A stretch of 64,000 nucleotides of DNA. It comes from JANYHH01 sp965249745. Lineage in GTDB: Bacteria > Deinococcota > Deinococci > Deinococcales > JAAFIG01. The position numbers and the translations under genes were made by a program. The stretch's first letter is position 1. Every line of letters begins with the position of its first letter. The stretch is from positions 2,418,001 to 2,482,000 of the forward strand of contig OZ252252.1 of assembly GCA_965249745.1 (NCBI GenBank), written 5' to 3'. Below, in pieces: positions 16,181-24,966 of the stretch. A model generated the notes under the pieces. It saw nothing but the letters and a program-made list of their open reading frames with translations. It searched no databases and was not told the DNA's origin.

Positions 16181-17929
16181 ATGAAGCCCGCCCCTTCGAG
16201 CGGTTACACTACGCGCACTGTGACCGTCGCCGCCTCCGCCGTTGATCTCTCGAGCCTTGTGAAGCTGGGCAACAACCGGGATACTGTGCTGCTCGCCAGC
16301 GATGTCTCCCCGACCGACCTGGCGAAGCACGCCGTGGGCATTTCCAACACGAAGGGCGGCACGCTCGTCGTCGGCGTGCGCGACGGCAAACTCGAGGGGG
16401 CTTACGACCTGCACCCGCTGCAACTGACGCACGCGCTGTATGAACTAACGGCCGGAAAACTGACCGTGCATTGCGCCCAGGCGACGCTCGAGGGGAAGCC
16501 GCTCTTGGTGGTCAGCGTGCCGCGCAGCCCGGTCGTCCTGGCCACGCCAGACGGAGAGGTGCTGCACTGGAACGGACGGCAGCTTTCGCCGTTAGCGGCG
16601 TTGGAACTGGAACCCGCGCCCGACCCGGATTTCACCGCGACTGTACCACCCACCTCGAGCCTCGGAGACCTTGACCCGTTGGAGGTTCACCGGATGCGTG
16701 GCGTTTTGGAGACGCGGCGCGGCGCTGGGCTGGCTGATCTGCCCGATCTGGACCTGCTGAGAGCGCTGGGTTTGCTGGACGGTGAGCAGCCAAACCTGGC
16801 GGGGATATTGCTGTGCGGCACCCCGAAAGCGCTCCGGCGCTACGTGCCGCAAGCCGAGGTGGATTACTACCATCACGCCAGCAGCGACACAGAATTCGAG
16901 TTCCGCGAAACGATTCTCGCGCCGATTCCCAAGTTGCTTGAGCGGTTGCGTGAGTTGATTCAAGCGCGAAATCAGTACAAGACTTTGCACGTTGGATTGT
17001 TCCAAATTGAAGTCTGGGATTTCGACGAGGTGGTCTACCGTGAAGCCGTGCTGAACGCCTTGGTTCACCGGGATTACACCAGCCGCGACACGGTCCAACT
17101 GCACCATCACCCGGATCGTTTGGAGATTGCCAACCCCGGCGGTTTCGCAGGCGGCATCAGCGCCGAGAACATCTTGCGTCACCAACCCAAGCGCCGCAAT
17201 CCAGTGCTGGCGGAGGCGCTGGCGCGCCTCGGGTACATTGAACGCGCCGGGATCGGTGTGGACCGCATGTACCGTCTGCTGCTCCGTCACGGCAAGGAAC
17301 CGCCCGAGTACCGTTCTTACCCAGACAGCGTCAGTCTCAGCATTCGTAACCCGGAGTTCGATGAAGCCTTCGCCCGATTCGTGGCCAGAAAACAGGAAGA
17401 GATGGGCGCGTTCAGCTTGGACTCGTTAATCGTGCTGGCGCTCTTGAAACGTGAACGCGAAGCCAGCAAAGCGCAATTCGCCAGAGCCTTACAACTCCCC
17501 GAAACCGACATCCCGCGCCTCTTACGTCCCCTCGAGAATGCGGAACTGATCGAGCGGATCGTGTTTCCCGAAGCTTGGACGCTCAGCTCGGCCGCCTTTT
17601 CCGCGATCGGCGTGCCCGTCCCAATGAACCGCCCGGTCACGGCTCGAGGGGCGCAGAGTATAGGGTCGCAGAGTGCCGTGAATCGCGCTCAGATCGCGCC
17701 CGCAGTGGCACGACCCAACCCCAGAGCCAGAGATGCCAGGGCGTCCATGCGGCAAACGGTCTTGGAGATGGCACGCGGTATGGGCAGCGTGGCGAACCGT
17801 GACGTGCGGGCGGCGCTCGGGTTGAACCTGTCGCAAGCCAGTCACATGCTGCGAACCCTGCACCGGGATGGCTTGCTCGAGCGGGTTGGGGAGACGCCGA
17901 GGGAAGCCCGATATGAGTTACCGCACTGA
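16181..17929 (+). CDS. AlbA_2/Schlafen-type DNA-binding protein with GHKL ATPase domain and C-terminal HTH
   Basis: About 582 aa from the ATG at 16181. Earlier in-frame GTG/ATG codons exist from 16106, so the start is uncertain. N-terminal AlbA_2 segment with GISNTKGGTLVVGVRDG; middle COG2865-type GHKL-like ATPase region with YREAVLNALVHRDYT, LEIANPGGFAGG and GIGVDRMYRLL. A winged-helix segment lies around residues 440-490 and a second at the C terminus (NRDVRAALGLNLSQASHMLR). Such proteins are predicted transcriptional regulators. It may control the preceding carbohydrate genes, on the same strand 118 bp downstream, but nothing in the sequence proves this. Confidence 0.72.
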   Translation: MKPAPSSGYTTRTVTVAASAVDLSSLVKLGNNRDTVLLASDVSPTDLAKHAVGISNTKGGTLVVGVRDGKLEGAYDLHPLQLTHALYELTAGKLTVHCAQATLEGKPLLVVSVPRSPVVLATPDGEVLHWNGRQLSPLAALELEPAPDPDFTATVPPTSSLGDLDPLEVHRMRGVLETRRGAGLADLPDLDLLRALGLLDGEQPNLAGILLCGTPKALRRYVPQAEVDYYHHASSDTEFEFRETILAPIPKLLERLRELIQARNQYKTLHVGLFQIEVWDFDEVVYREAVLNALVHRDYTSRDTVQLHHHPDRLEIANPGGFAGGISAENILRHQPKRRNPVLAEALARLGYIERAGIGVDRMYRLLLRHGKEPPEYRSYPDSVSLSIRNPEFDEAFARFVARKQEEMGAFSLDSLIVLALLKREREASKAQFARALQLPETDIPRLLRPLENAELIERIVFPEAWTLSSAAFSAIGVPVPMNRPVTARGAQSIGSQSAVNRAQIAPAVARPNPRARDARASMRQTVLEMARGMGSVANRDVRAALGLNLSQASHMLRTLHRDGLLERVGETPREARYELPH

Positions 17930-18193
17930 AATGGAATTTTCTCGGTATCACAGACTCCGTCCTAGAGGCATGGCTGCTCTCGATGCTATGAAAACTGCTC
18001 TGCTGGATAGTGTACAAATCACACCTAGACTTCGGATGCCGAGGGAAGTGTTTGGTTTGACGCTCTCGAACAACTCGCCCTAGAAGATTCGATGCGTGGG
18101 TCTCAAAGTTTCAACAGCCTCTCGTGCGAGCTACATCACGAGACTACAAGCTCAGGCGTCTCGAGCCAGCGGATTCACTGAAAACACCACGGT

Positions 18194-19312
18194 TCACATC
18201 GGATCAGGAAAACTTCCCCGTCCAAAAAATACTTTTTCCGCCACGCTCCGAAACGGTTGAACCTTCAACAGACCGAATCCCAGCTCGAGTAACAACGGGT
18301 GGCTTACGGTACGCAGAACACTTCGCATCCACAGCCTAGACGTGAAGCGTTTTCGCAAACGAGCGCCCTGATACGACCGCAACCCTTCGAGGTCATCTGC
18401 TCGTACGGCTTTCCTGATAATTCTGGCTGCATGACGCGACAGGCGAATCGCCGGGTCCAACCCACCCGCCGTCAATGGACTGACGGCTCCGGCGGCGTCT
18501 CCGACCAGCAACCCTCTGGCGTTGGAAATTCTGGGGAGTAGTCCGCCGACGGGAATCCACCCACCGCGCCGCTCTAAGAGTTGCGCTTGGCTGAAATCGA
18601 ACAGGGATTCGCAGCGTTTTTTCAGCGTCTTGAGTGCCAGTCGAGCATCGAATAGGGCGGCGTACCCGCCCGTCCCGAAATGCACCGTTTCGCCATCGTG
18701 GACAATCCAGGCGATATAGCCCGGTGCGATCCGAGAATCCAAAAACACGTGAAAGCGCGGTTCACCGACCAACGGCACGCCTCGCATCACCGCTTCGACC
18801 CCGATGATGAACTCGCGGTTGCGATCCAATCCCAGGTCTCGAGCCACGACTGATCTGGCTCCGTCCGCGCCGACGATGAGGCGGGTCTTGATTTCCGAAC
18901 GCGTCCCTAACCGCTCGAGCGACACGACGCTGCCGCCCGCCACGCCGCTCGAGCCTCGGTAGTGCGTGCTGTCACTGAAGACTGCTCCGTGTGCTTGCGC
19001 CTCTGCTAGCAAACATCTGTACAGTTGGGGCATGTCTCCCACGCGAAATTCGTCTCTGGGGCTGGACAGGTGCAGCGTTTGGGCGTTGGCGGATTGCAAT
19101 GTCACGTGACGAATCGCTGGACCCAGGCAACCCGGTGGAAATTCATAATCCTCCAATGTCTTACGAACGAAAATGCCGGTGGTGTGAACCGGGTGCGACA
19201 GATCCGTTTTGCGATCCGCGATGAGGACACCTAACCCGTCCCTGGAGAGGCATCTTGCCATCTCGAGACCCGCCAGACCTGCACCGACCACCACGACATC
19301 AAAGGATTCCAT
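18194..19312 (-). CDS. FAD-dependent oxidoreductase, geranylgeranyl-reductase-like
   Basis: 372 aa. It has an N-terminal dinucleotide-binding motif VVVGAGLAGLEMARCL, a central IVGADGARSVVARDLGL, and the second FAD motif GLLVGDAAGAVSPLTAGGLDPAI. These are the landmarks of the p-hydroxybenzoate hydroxylase/geranylgeranyl reductase superfamily. A role in isoprenoid or quinone modification is plausible but not proven; a general FAD monooxygenase is the alternative. A TAGTTT box (19320-19325) lies 7 nt before the ATG with no Shine-Dalgarno, indicating a leaderless transcript. Confidence 0.75.
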   Translation of the reverse strand: MESFDVVVVGAGLAGLEMARCLSRDGLGVLIADRKTDLSHPVHTTGIFVRKTLEDYEFPPGCLGPAIRHVTLQSANAQTLHLSSPRDEFRVGDMPQLYRCLLAEAQAHGAVFSDSTHYRGSSGVAGGSVVSLERLGTRSEIKTRLIVGADGARSVVARDLGLDRNREFIIGVEAVMRGVPLVGEPRFHVFLDSRIAPGYIAWIVHDGETVHFGTGGYAALFDARLALKTLKKRCESLFDFSQAQLLERRGGWIPVGGLLPRISNARGLLVGDAAGAVSPLTAGGLDPAIRLSRHAARIIRKAVRADDLEGLRSYQGARLRKRFTSRLWMRSVLRTVSHPLLLELGFGLLKVQPFRSVAEKVFFGRGSFPDPM

Positions 19313-19319
19313 AGTGCAG

Positions 19320-19325
19320 AAACTA
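19320..19325 (-). promoter_or_regulatory. -10 box of a leaderless promoter (flavoprotein)
   Basis: TAGTTT on the minus strand, 7 nt before the ATG at 19312; transcription would begin at or next to the start codon. Confidence 0.55.
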
Positions 19326-19402
19326 GGCGGGACGCCATGAGAGCCAACTCATCGGTGAAAAATTTAATTGGCATTAGGGTTTTCGGTTGATGACGAAAGA
19401 CA

Positions 19403-19426
19403 GCGCAGCCTTCCTAAAGGCTGCGC
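19403..19426 (-). terminator. Hairpin, probable terminator of the crystallin-like gene
   Basis: GCGCAGCCTT (19403-19412) and AAGGCTGCGC (19417-19426) form a perfect 10-bp stem with a CCTA loop. Read on the minus strand it is followed by a moderately T-rich TGTCTTTCGTC. It lies 128 bp after the stop of the 19554-20129 gene and before the flavoprotein gene. Confidence 0.6.
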
Positions 19427-19553
19427 CGAGTGAAGAGTTACGTTACTGATAACGGCACGCTTCGGCTCGCTCAGGTTTGCGTCACAGACGCATTCTGTTG
19501 CCTCGAAACATGAAGCTGACGGTGCCGAACCCAGTAGGCTCTTGCCGTTTCAA

Positions 19554-20129
19554 TCAGGGAAGAACTGAAACGGAGCTGATCTTATTGTCATACGCGACGC
19601 CAAGGCTCGAGGTGTTGTCGTTGCCGTCGAGTGTCAAGGAAGTGCCGTTGAAGCCAGTGTCGGTGAACAGTACCGTCAGGGTGCAATCCGCTGGTTTGAT
19701 GCTGTCAATCGCGTTATCCCACGACTTACCACTGAACATGAACCGAGTCCCGAGATCAGAGATGGAGTCGCCCTTGTTCAAACTGAAACTGGAACCGCTG
19801 TAACTCGTTCCATCCCAGAAGGTGGCCTTGGTACGCGTCGAAATGCAAAACGAGGTTCTTAACGAATTGGCGTACAAGTCGCGCTCAGCCCGCTCCAGGA
19901 ACACCCTCAAGACGGGTTGGCCCGGCTCCGAAGAATCCAAGTCGAAGTGCAGCGCACCCCGGTCTCGCTCGAGCTGCATCACTTCGGCTTTGGTCAACTC
20001 GGTTTCCCCCAGGAAGTACTTGTACGACCCGCTGCTGGCCTGACTGGAATCTACGGTTGGCGTACCCCCACACGAAGCCATGACGACGGTTAAGGTGGCT
20101 GCTAAGCCCAACAAAGCGATCTTATTCAT
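19554..20129 (-). CDS. Lipoprotein with beta/gamma-crystallin-like domain
   Basis: 191 aa from the ATG at 20129, which has AAAGGAGA upstream; the frame extends further 5' but without this signal. MNKIALLGLAATLTVVMASC is a lipoprotein signal with lipobox VMASC. The C-terminal ~90 residues carry two half-repeats of beta/gamma-crystallin type: ATFWDGTSYSGSSFSLNKGD...WDNAIDSI and VLFTDTGFNGTSLTLDGNDN...YDNKISSVSV, i.e. aromatic-x(6)-G, a following Leu/Ser strand, and a closing I-S-S/D-S. Such domains often bind calcium at an N/D-N/D-x-x-S/T-S site; a DNNTSS-like element (residues NDNTSS) is present. The N-terminal part (about 20-95) is unrecognised. Function unknown; it is divergent from the BTAD regulator. 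Confidence 0.72.
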   Translation of the reverse strand: MNKIALLGLAATLTVVMASCGGTPTVDSSQASSGSYKYFLGETELTKAEVMQLERDRGALHFDLDSSEPGQPVLRVFLERAERDLYANSLRTSFCISTRTKATFWDGTSYSGSSFSLNKGDSISDLGTRFMFSGKSWDNAIDSIKPADCTLTVLFTDTGFNGTSLTLDGNDNTSSLGVAYDNKISSVSVLP

Positions 20130-20282
20130 ATCTTTTCTCCTTTGAGAGTGAATGCTTCGAGCCTCTAGCCGAATGATGTGCGTACTCCTCCTTCCGTGCC
20201 CCCTCAGGCTGATTGAGACGATCATGCGAGTCGCCTCTTGACGACCCCTCAACACGGCATTAACAGCGCCGCCAAATTGCAG

Positions 20283-20288
20283 TAGGCT
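20283..20288 (+). promoter_or_regulatory. -10 box of a leaderless promoter (BTAD regulator)
   Basis: TAGGCT, 5 nt before the GTG at 20294, with no Shine-Dalgarno. Confidence 0.5.
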
Positions 20289-20293
20289 GATGC

Positions 20294-22462
20294 GTGTGGC
20301 TCAACACATTTGGCAAGGTAAAACTGGAACAGAGCGCCTTTTCCAGACCCAAACCATTGCTGCTGCTGACCTACCTCACCCTTGAGGGTGCGAAGTCGCG
20401 TCAGCACTTGGCGCAGTTGTTCTGGAACGACCCCAGAGCTAAAAGCAACCTCTCCGTGATGCTCAATCAATTCAAAAAAGAGGGTGCGGCGGGCGTGTTC
20501 CCGGATCAGCCCGGACTGGACCCGCTCGAGAGTCTGGTGTCGTGCGATGCGCTCGAGTTTGACACGCACCTTCAACACGGTCAGCTCGAGGCGGCGCTTG
20601 AGTTCTACACGGGATCATTTCTGCACGGCCTGGGGAAATCCCTGGACGATCTCGAGGTCAGTGATGAACTGTTGGACTGGGTAATCTTGAAACGTGAGGG
20701 TTTCGCTCAGAGCGCTCAGACAGCCATGCTGAGTCTGGCAGATCAAGCGCTAACTCTCGATCCAGAAACCGCTCGAGGCTGGGCGGAACGGGCTTATACC
20801 CTCTCAGATGCCCCCGAACTCGAACCTGCCGTGACCGCACACCTGCAACGCCTGTTGTCAAAAACGCAGAGCGCCTTCTCTAAAAAGCTGGAACGCAGCG
20901 CCAAAGCCAGTCTGAACGACCTCGAGCCGAACGTCAGAAACGTGTTCCTGGCCCTCAGCCTGCAACCCACCACGAACCTCGCCATTGTTCGCAACGCGCT
21001 TGAGTTGACGCTCTCGGAACTTGCGGACGCGCAGGAAACGCTGTTCATGCTGGGCTTGATTGACCAAAAAGCGCAGGTCTTAGCCCCGGAACTCGCCGCG
21101 CACTGGCTCGAGACGCACGTCAAAGACCGTCAACCCTTGCTGCTGAGCATGGCTCGAGCCACGCCGAGCGCCGAAGCTTTCGGGTTATACCAACGTGTTT
21201 TCGCAGAGACTCAGGGATTCGGCGGCCTGGGCGACGTGCAAAAAGCCAGAACCGCGTACTGCCTTCACGCCAAAACCTTGATGGATCGCTTGGAGTTCAA
21301 AGCTGTCATCGCGCTGATGGAGGTGGTACGAAGCGCGGAACGCGTCATGGGCGTGGGCCCAGATACGGAAAGCGTATTCCTGCACGTCTACGCCCTCGAG
21401 CGATCAGGACGTTTCAAGGAAGCGCTCGAAGTTGTCTCCACACTCGAGGTTGAACGCTACGACGCGAACGTCTCTGCCCTGAAATCCGTGCTGCTGTGGC
21501 GTGCCGGGAAACTCGAGGAGGCACGGGTGCTGGCAGAGGAATTGTTGGGGAACGGAGTGGACTCGCTGTGGTCGCAAGCGATGGCGCACAACACACTCGG
21601 GTACGTCTCGAGTACCCGAGGGGATTTTGCGGCTGCGGTCTCGCATTTCAATAAATCAGCAGAGTTGTTCGAAGCTGCTGGCGATTTGCAGCGCAGCATC
21701 GGCGTGCTGAACAACCAAGGAATCGAACTAAGCAAAATGGGCATCAACGCGCAGAAAGCTGGAGCCTCGCTCGATGAGATCGAAGGACTGCTGAGCGATG
21801 GTGAAACGGCGTTTCAGAAAGCACTTAACGGACTCGAGCGCTCTAGGAGTAACAAGGTGCTCGAAGGACGAATTTTGTTGAACTTGGGAATGATTAGCGA
21901 AGCGAGGTGCGATTGGATCGAAGCTGGACGACGATATAGTCAAGCGCAAAAGGCAATTACTGGATTGGAGATGTACGGTTTATCCGCTCGCTTGCAGCTC
22001 AACCTAGGCATTGCCTACCGACACACCGATATGCGGAACGAAGCGGCTTCATTGCTGCGAGAAGCAAGCCAGAAAGCTTTACTTGCTGGTGAACCTCGGA
22101 TTCAAGCAATGGCGATAGGGCATCTCGCGGTGCTGAACAAAGACGTTGACCAAATTGAACTTTCGCTGGATTTGCTGCAACAGGTTGGTGGTCTCGATTC
22201 GATGCGAGCCGCCATCGTGGATTACCGCGACATCCTGAAGCAGCGGGCGCAACAATCTTTAGAAACTGGCGACCTGGAGCAGACCCGCCGTACCCTCGAG
22301 CGGCTGCAAGGGCTACATCTTCGCCTTGGGCACGAGGCGATGGCGTTGGAAGTCGCTCGAGCTATTCAGACCATAAGCGAAATTGCTCTTGCACCCATTC
22401 AGTTTGACTTGTCCGATCTGTTTCGCAACCTCGATTTCAAAGAAGTCGTTCAAACCACTTGA
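20294..22462 (+). CDS. SARP-like transcriptional regulator: winged helix, BTAD and TPR repeats
   Basis: 722 aa from a GTG directly behind a TAGGCT box. The N terminus (FGKVKLEQSAFSRPKPLLLLTYLTLEG..SRQHLAQLFW) is the OmpR-like DNA-binding domain of SARP/BTAD proteins. Residues about 95-190 form the bacterial transcriptional activation domain (helical TPR-like, LEFYTGSFLHGL). The remainder, 200-722, is a TPR superhelix with A/G-rich repeats (e.g. AMAHNTLGYVSSTRGDFAAA). There is no NB-ARC/AAA Walker A motif between the BTAD and TPR parts, so it is a smaller version than the LuxR/MalT-like STAND regulators. It lies upstream of the subtilase-like lipoprotein on the same strand (85 bp), so that gene is the likely target (inference). 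Confidence 0.82.
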   Translation: MWLNTFGKVKLEQSAFSRPKPLLLLTYLTLEGAKSRQHLAQLFWNDPRAKSNLSVMLNQFKKEGAAGVFPDQPGLDPLESLVSCDALEFDTHLQHGQLEAALEFYTGSFLHGLGKSLDDLEVSDELLDWVILKREGFAQSAQTAMLSLADQALTLDPETARGWAERAYTLSDAPELEPAVTAHLQRLLSKTQSAFSKKLERSAKASLNDLEPNVRNVFLALSLQPTTNLAIVRNALELTLSELADAQETLFMLGLIDQKAQVLAPELAAHWLETHVKDRQPLLLSMARATPSAEAFGLYQRVFAETQGFGGLGDVQKARTAYCLHAKTLMDRLEFKAVIALMEVVRSAERVMGVGPDTESVFLHVYALERSGRFKEALEVVSTLEVERYDANVSALKSVLLWRAGKLEEARVLAEELLGNGVDSLWSQAMAHNTLGYVSSTRGDFAAAVSHFNKSAELFEAAGDLQRSIGVLNNQGIELSKMGINAQKAGASLDEIEGLLSDGETAFQKALNGLERSRSNKVLEGRILLNLGMISEARCDWIEAGRRYSQAQKAITGLEMYGLSARLQLNLGIAYRHTDMRNEAASLLREASQKALLAGEPRIQAMAIGHLAVLNKDVDQIELSLDLLQQVGGLDSMRAAIVDYRDILKQRAQQSLETGDLEQTRRTLERLQGLHLRLGHEAMALEVARAIQTISEIALAPIQFDLSDLFRNLDFKEVVQTT

Positions 22463-22547
22463 CGTTTCCTCGCGTGTTTAGAGTCTGTTAAGACCCCCTC
22501 TCTAGGCTGGTCAGCAGTTCCCCAGCTCACCCGGAGGTCAGATAAAC

Positions 22548-24179
22548 ATGTGGCGAATTGGATTAGTGGTTCTTGGCGTCGCGCTCCCTATTGGATGCAG
22601 CGTCGGCGGTCGGTACGAAACGATGGCAGTGCAATCAAAAAATGTCCTGCTGCCTGCGCAACCCGCTTGGGGTGAGCGGGTTGCCGTGGCAAGTACCTTG
22701 GTAAAAACGGTTCGCGTCAATGATCCAAACGCCCCCAGAACCTTTGCCCTAGCTCCTGGGCAAAAGGTTTTCGATCTCCCCAAACCGCCTGCGAACACGG
22801 ATATCCCCGAGACTGACCCGACCACCAATCCGCCGCGACCTCGAGCCACCGTTTCACTCGAGGCGTATCGAACTGCGTTGGACGCCACCGCGTATACGCG
22901 CCGCGCCAGTGTGGAAATGCTCGATGCGTCCGGCAGGGTCATCCCCAACCTCAGCCTTTACCCGTACGGCTCGGTCACGGTGGGACAAATCGAATTTTTG
23001 GCCAGCGTTCCCTTTGAGCGCTGCAACGACTTGTTCACGTACCTCAACAGCAAGTTGCCGACGACGGGCGTGGTCGGTTTCAGACTCAGTCTGGAAAACG
23101 CGGATAAACTCAGCGTTGCTCTCGAGCGCCGCTATTCCTTGTGTCAAGGCGTTGTGATCGTCGGTGAACAAACTACAGCGCAGGCTGTATCGAAACTCGA
23201 GCAGGTGTTATCCACGGTTCCAAATCTGATCAAAGAACTCGGTTTCGTCGTGGACAAGAACACGGTGATGAGCTTGATGCAGTTGGGTGGTGAATTTGAT
23301 TACGACCCGGGTTGCGGCGAAATCGAACGCAAGCTCGATCCTATCGCTGACAACCATTTTGATTTCGTGACGATGGCCAAGCTCCGTTCGGACATCAACC
23401 CAACGGGTGCTGCGCTGACAGGGAACAATGTTGGCGTGGTCGTTGTTGGCGGCGGATTTGACGCGCAAGACCAGTTTGACTGCCGTCCCGATTACGGCTT
23501 CGCCAAGCACGACACGTACATCAAAGACATCCTGAACCTCCTCGCCTCGAGCGCGACCCTGCGCCCGGAAGTCGTGTGCAACTCAAGCGGCACCTGTAAG
23601 TCGTCCGACGTGTCCAAAGCTTTGATGCGCACGCTCGCCGCGCCGCCAAAACCAAATACGCTCGTTAACATGAGCCTCGGTGGACCGCTGCCGAGCAAGG
23701 TTATGTTCTCGTTGATTCAACTTCTAGGCTCGGAACGAAAGATTCAGGTCATCACCTCGAGCGGCAATAGCCCGAGCGCTCCAGCGCAGTACCCGGCGAG
23801 CTACGCCAAGGGCGTTGCGGGATCGGGAGAACCTGCGTTGTCCAACGTGATCTCGGTCGCGGCAATCGGTTACAGGAATACCGTGTATGAAATCGCCAGT
23901 TTCAACACGCACGGAAACGCCAACGTGTTTGCGCCGGGCGTGAACCTATGCCCGAACAGCCTGCTCACGAAACGTTGCATTGTCGGTGGCGCGTACCCGC
24001 AGGATGTCGGTGCGTCAGGAACCTCGTTCGCGGCACCAGTCGTGACGGCTCTGTCAGCATTATTCATAGAGCAGAACAGCAAGATGCCGAACGACCTACT
24101 TGCGTGTCTCGAGGCCAACCTCGCCACCTCGAGCAATGGGGTGTCCTATCCGGCGCTGCTGGGTAAGCCGTGTCAGTGA
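22548..24179 (+). CDS. Lipoprotein with subtilase (S8) fold, probably lacking the catalytic Asp
   Basis: 543 aa; ACCCGGAGGTC precedes the ATG; lipobox PIGC (Cys17). Residues 17-285 are an unrecognised N-terminal region. From about 290 the S8 core appears: NNVGVVVVGGGF where DTG/DGG is expected (Gly301 in place of Asp), His321 in AKHDTYI, NMSLGG (374-379), TSSGN-SPSAPAQYPASY (403-419) and GTSFAAP with Ser493. So Ser, His and the oxyanion Asn region are kept, but the Asp position seems to be Gly. It could be a pseudoprotease, or use another acid (Asp305). It follows the BTAD regulator. Confidence 0.75.
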   Translation: MWRIGLVVLGVALPIGCSVGGRYETMAVQSKNVLLPAQPAWGERVAVASTLVKTVRVNDPNAPRTFALAPGQKVFDLPKPPANTDIPETDPTTNPPRPRATVSLEAYRTALDATAYTRRASVEMLDASGRVIPNLSLYPYGSVTVGQIEFLASVPFERCNDLFTYLNSKLPTTGVVGFRLSLENADKLSVALERRYSLCQGVVIVGEQTTAQAVSKLEQVLSTVPNLIKELGFVVDKNTVMSLMQLGGEFDYDPGCGEIERKLDPIADNHFDFVTMAKLRSDINPTGAALTGNNVGVVVVGGGFDAQDQFDCRPDYGFAKHDTYIKDILNLLASSATLRPEVVCNSSGTCKSSDVSKALMRTLAAPPKPNTLVNMSLGGPLPSKVMFSLIQLLGSERKIQVITSSGNSPSAPAQYPASYAKGVAGSGEPALSNVISVAAIGYRNTVYEIASFNTHGNANVFAPGVNLCPNSLLTKRCIVGGAYPQDVGASGTSFAAPVVTALSALFIEQNSKMPNDLLACLEANLATSSNGVSYPALLGKPCQ

Positions 24180-24301
24180 CGAGAGCAACCTGCTAGTGAC
24201 GGACAAAGGGGTCCGAAGCTCAGCACGCGTTGTCGCGTATCAGTGCTCTGGAAACGCGTTTTGTTAGGATGCCCCAATCCTATGAGCTTCGAGCGTCCAT
24301 T

Positions 24302-24928
24302 GTGAATGCCATCCTCCTCGCAGGCGGGTATCTCGAGCTTTCCCCTCGAGTCTTTGAGCGCGTGAGAAACGCTGAGTTGGTGATCGCGGCGGACGGTGGA
24401 GCGCGGCACGCCCTGAGCCTGGGATTGACGGTGGATGTCTGGGTCGGAGATTTCGACTCGAGCGATGGCGTGGACTTGAACGCGCCCCGCCAGACCTTCC
24501 CGCGTGAAAAGGACAAGACGGATCTGGAGCTGGCGCTCGAGACGGCGAAGGGGCGCGGCGCGACTTCAGCGCTCGTGCTGGGCGCGTTTGGCGGGCGGTT
24601 CGATCACGCGCTGGGGATTGTCACGATGGCGGCCAGGGAAACCTTGGCGGAGTTCACGGTTGACCTGGAGAGCGGTTCGGAAGCCGGTTGGGTGCTGACG
24701 CCATCGCGCCCGCTCGAGTTGTCGCTGATAGTCGGGCAGACCTTCAGCGTGATCGCGCTCTTCAATACCTCGAGCGGCTTGCAGATTCACGGCGCGAAAT
24801 GGGATTTGCCCGGCGTGGAATTGCCGTTCGGCTCGAGCCTCGGGATCAGCAACGAGGCGCTGGGAACGGTGCAGTTGTCGCTCGAGACGGGTTGTCTTCT
24901 GGTCGTGGCACAGTTCGGGACGGTCTGA
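24302..24928 (+). CDS. thiN: Thiamine pyrophosphokinase
   Basis: 208 aa from the GTG at 24302, which places MNAILLAGG at the N terminus as in family members; an in-frame ATG at 24269 is the alternative. Motifs in order: VIAADGGARHAL, VWVGDFDSSDG, EKDKTDLELAL, LGAFGGRFDHALG, and a C-terminal GISNEALG strand. Reaction: ATP + thiamine to AMP + thiamine diphosphate, in the cytoplasm. It stands alone with no thiamine biosynthetic neighbour and no TPP riboswitch seen. It is convergent with the tetR gene at 24967. Confidence 0.9.
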   Translation: MNAILLAGGYLELSPRVFERVRNAELVIAADGGARHALSLGLTVDVWVGDFDSSDGVDLNAPRQTFPREKDKTDLELALETAKGRGATSALVLGAFGGRFDHALGIVTMAARETLAEFTVDLESGSEAGWVLTPSRPLELSLIVGQTFSVIALFNTSSGLQIHGAKWDLPGVELPFGSSLGISNEALGTVQLSLETGCLLVVAQFGTV

Positions 24929-24966
24929 AGAATCTTTGCGGCACATCGGCTCGAGTCGTGGGCGGC

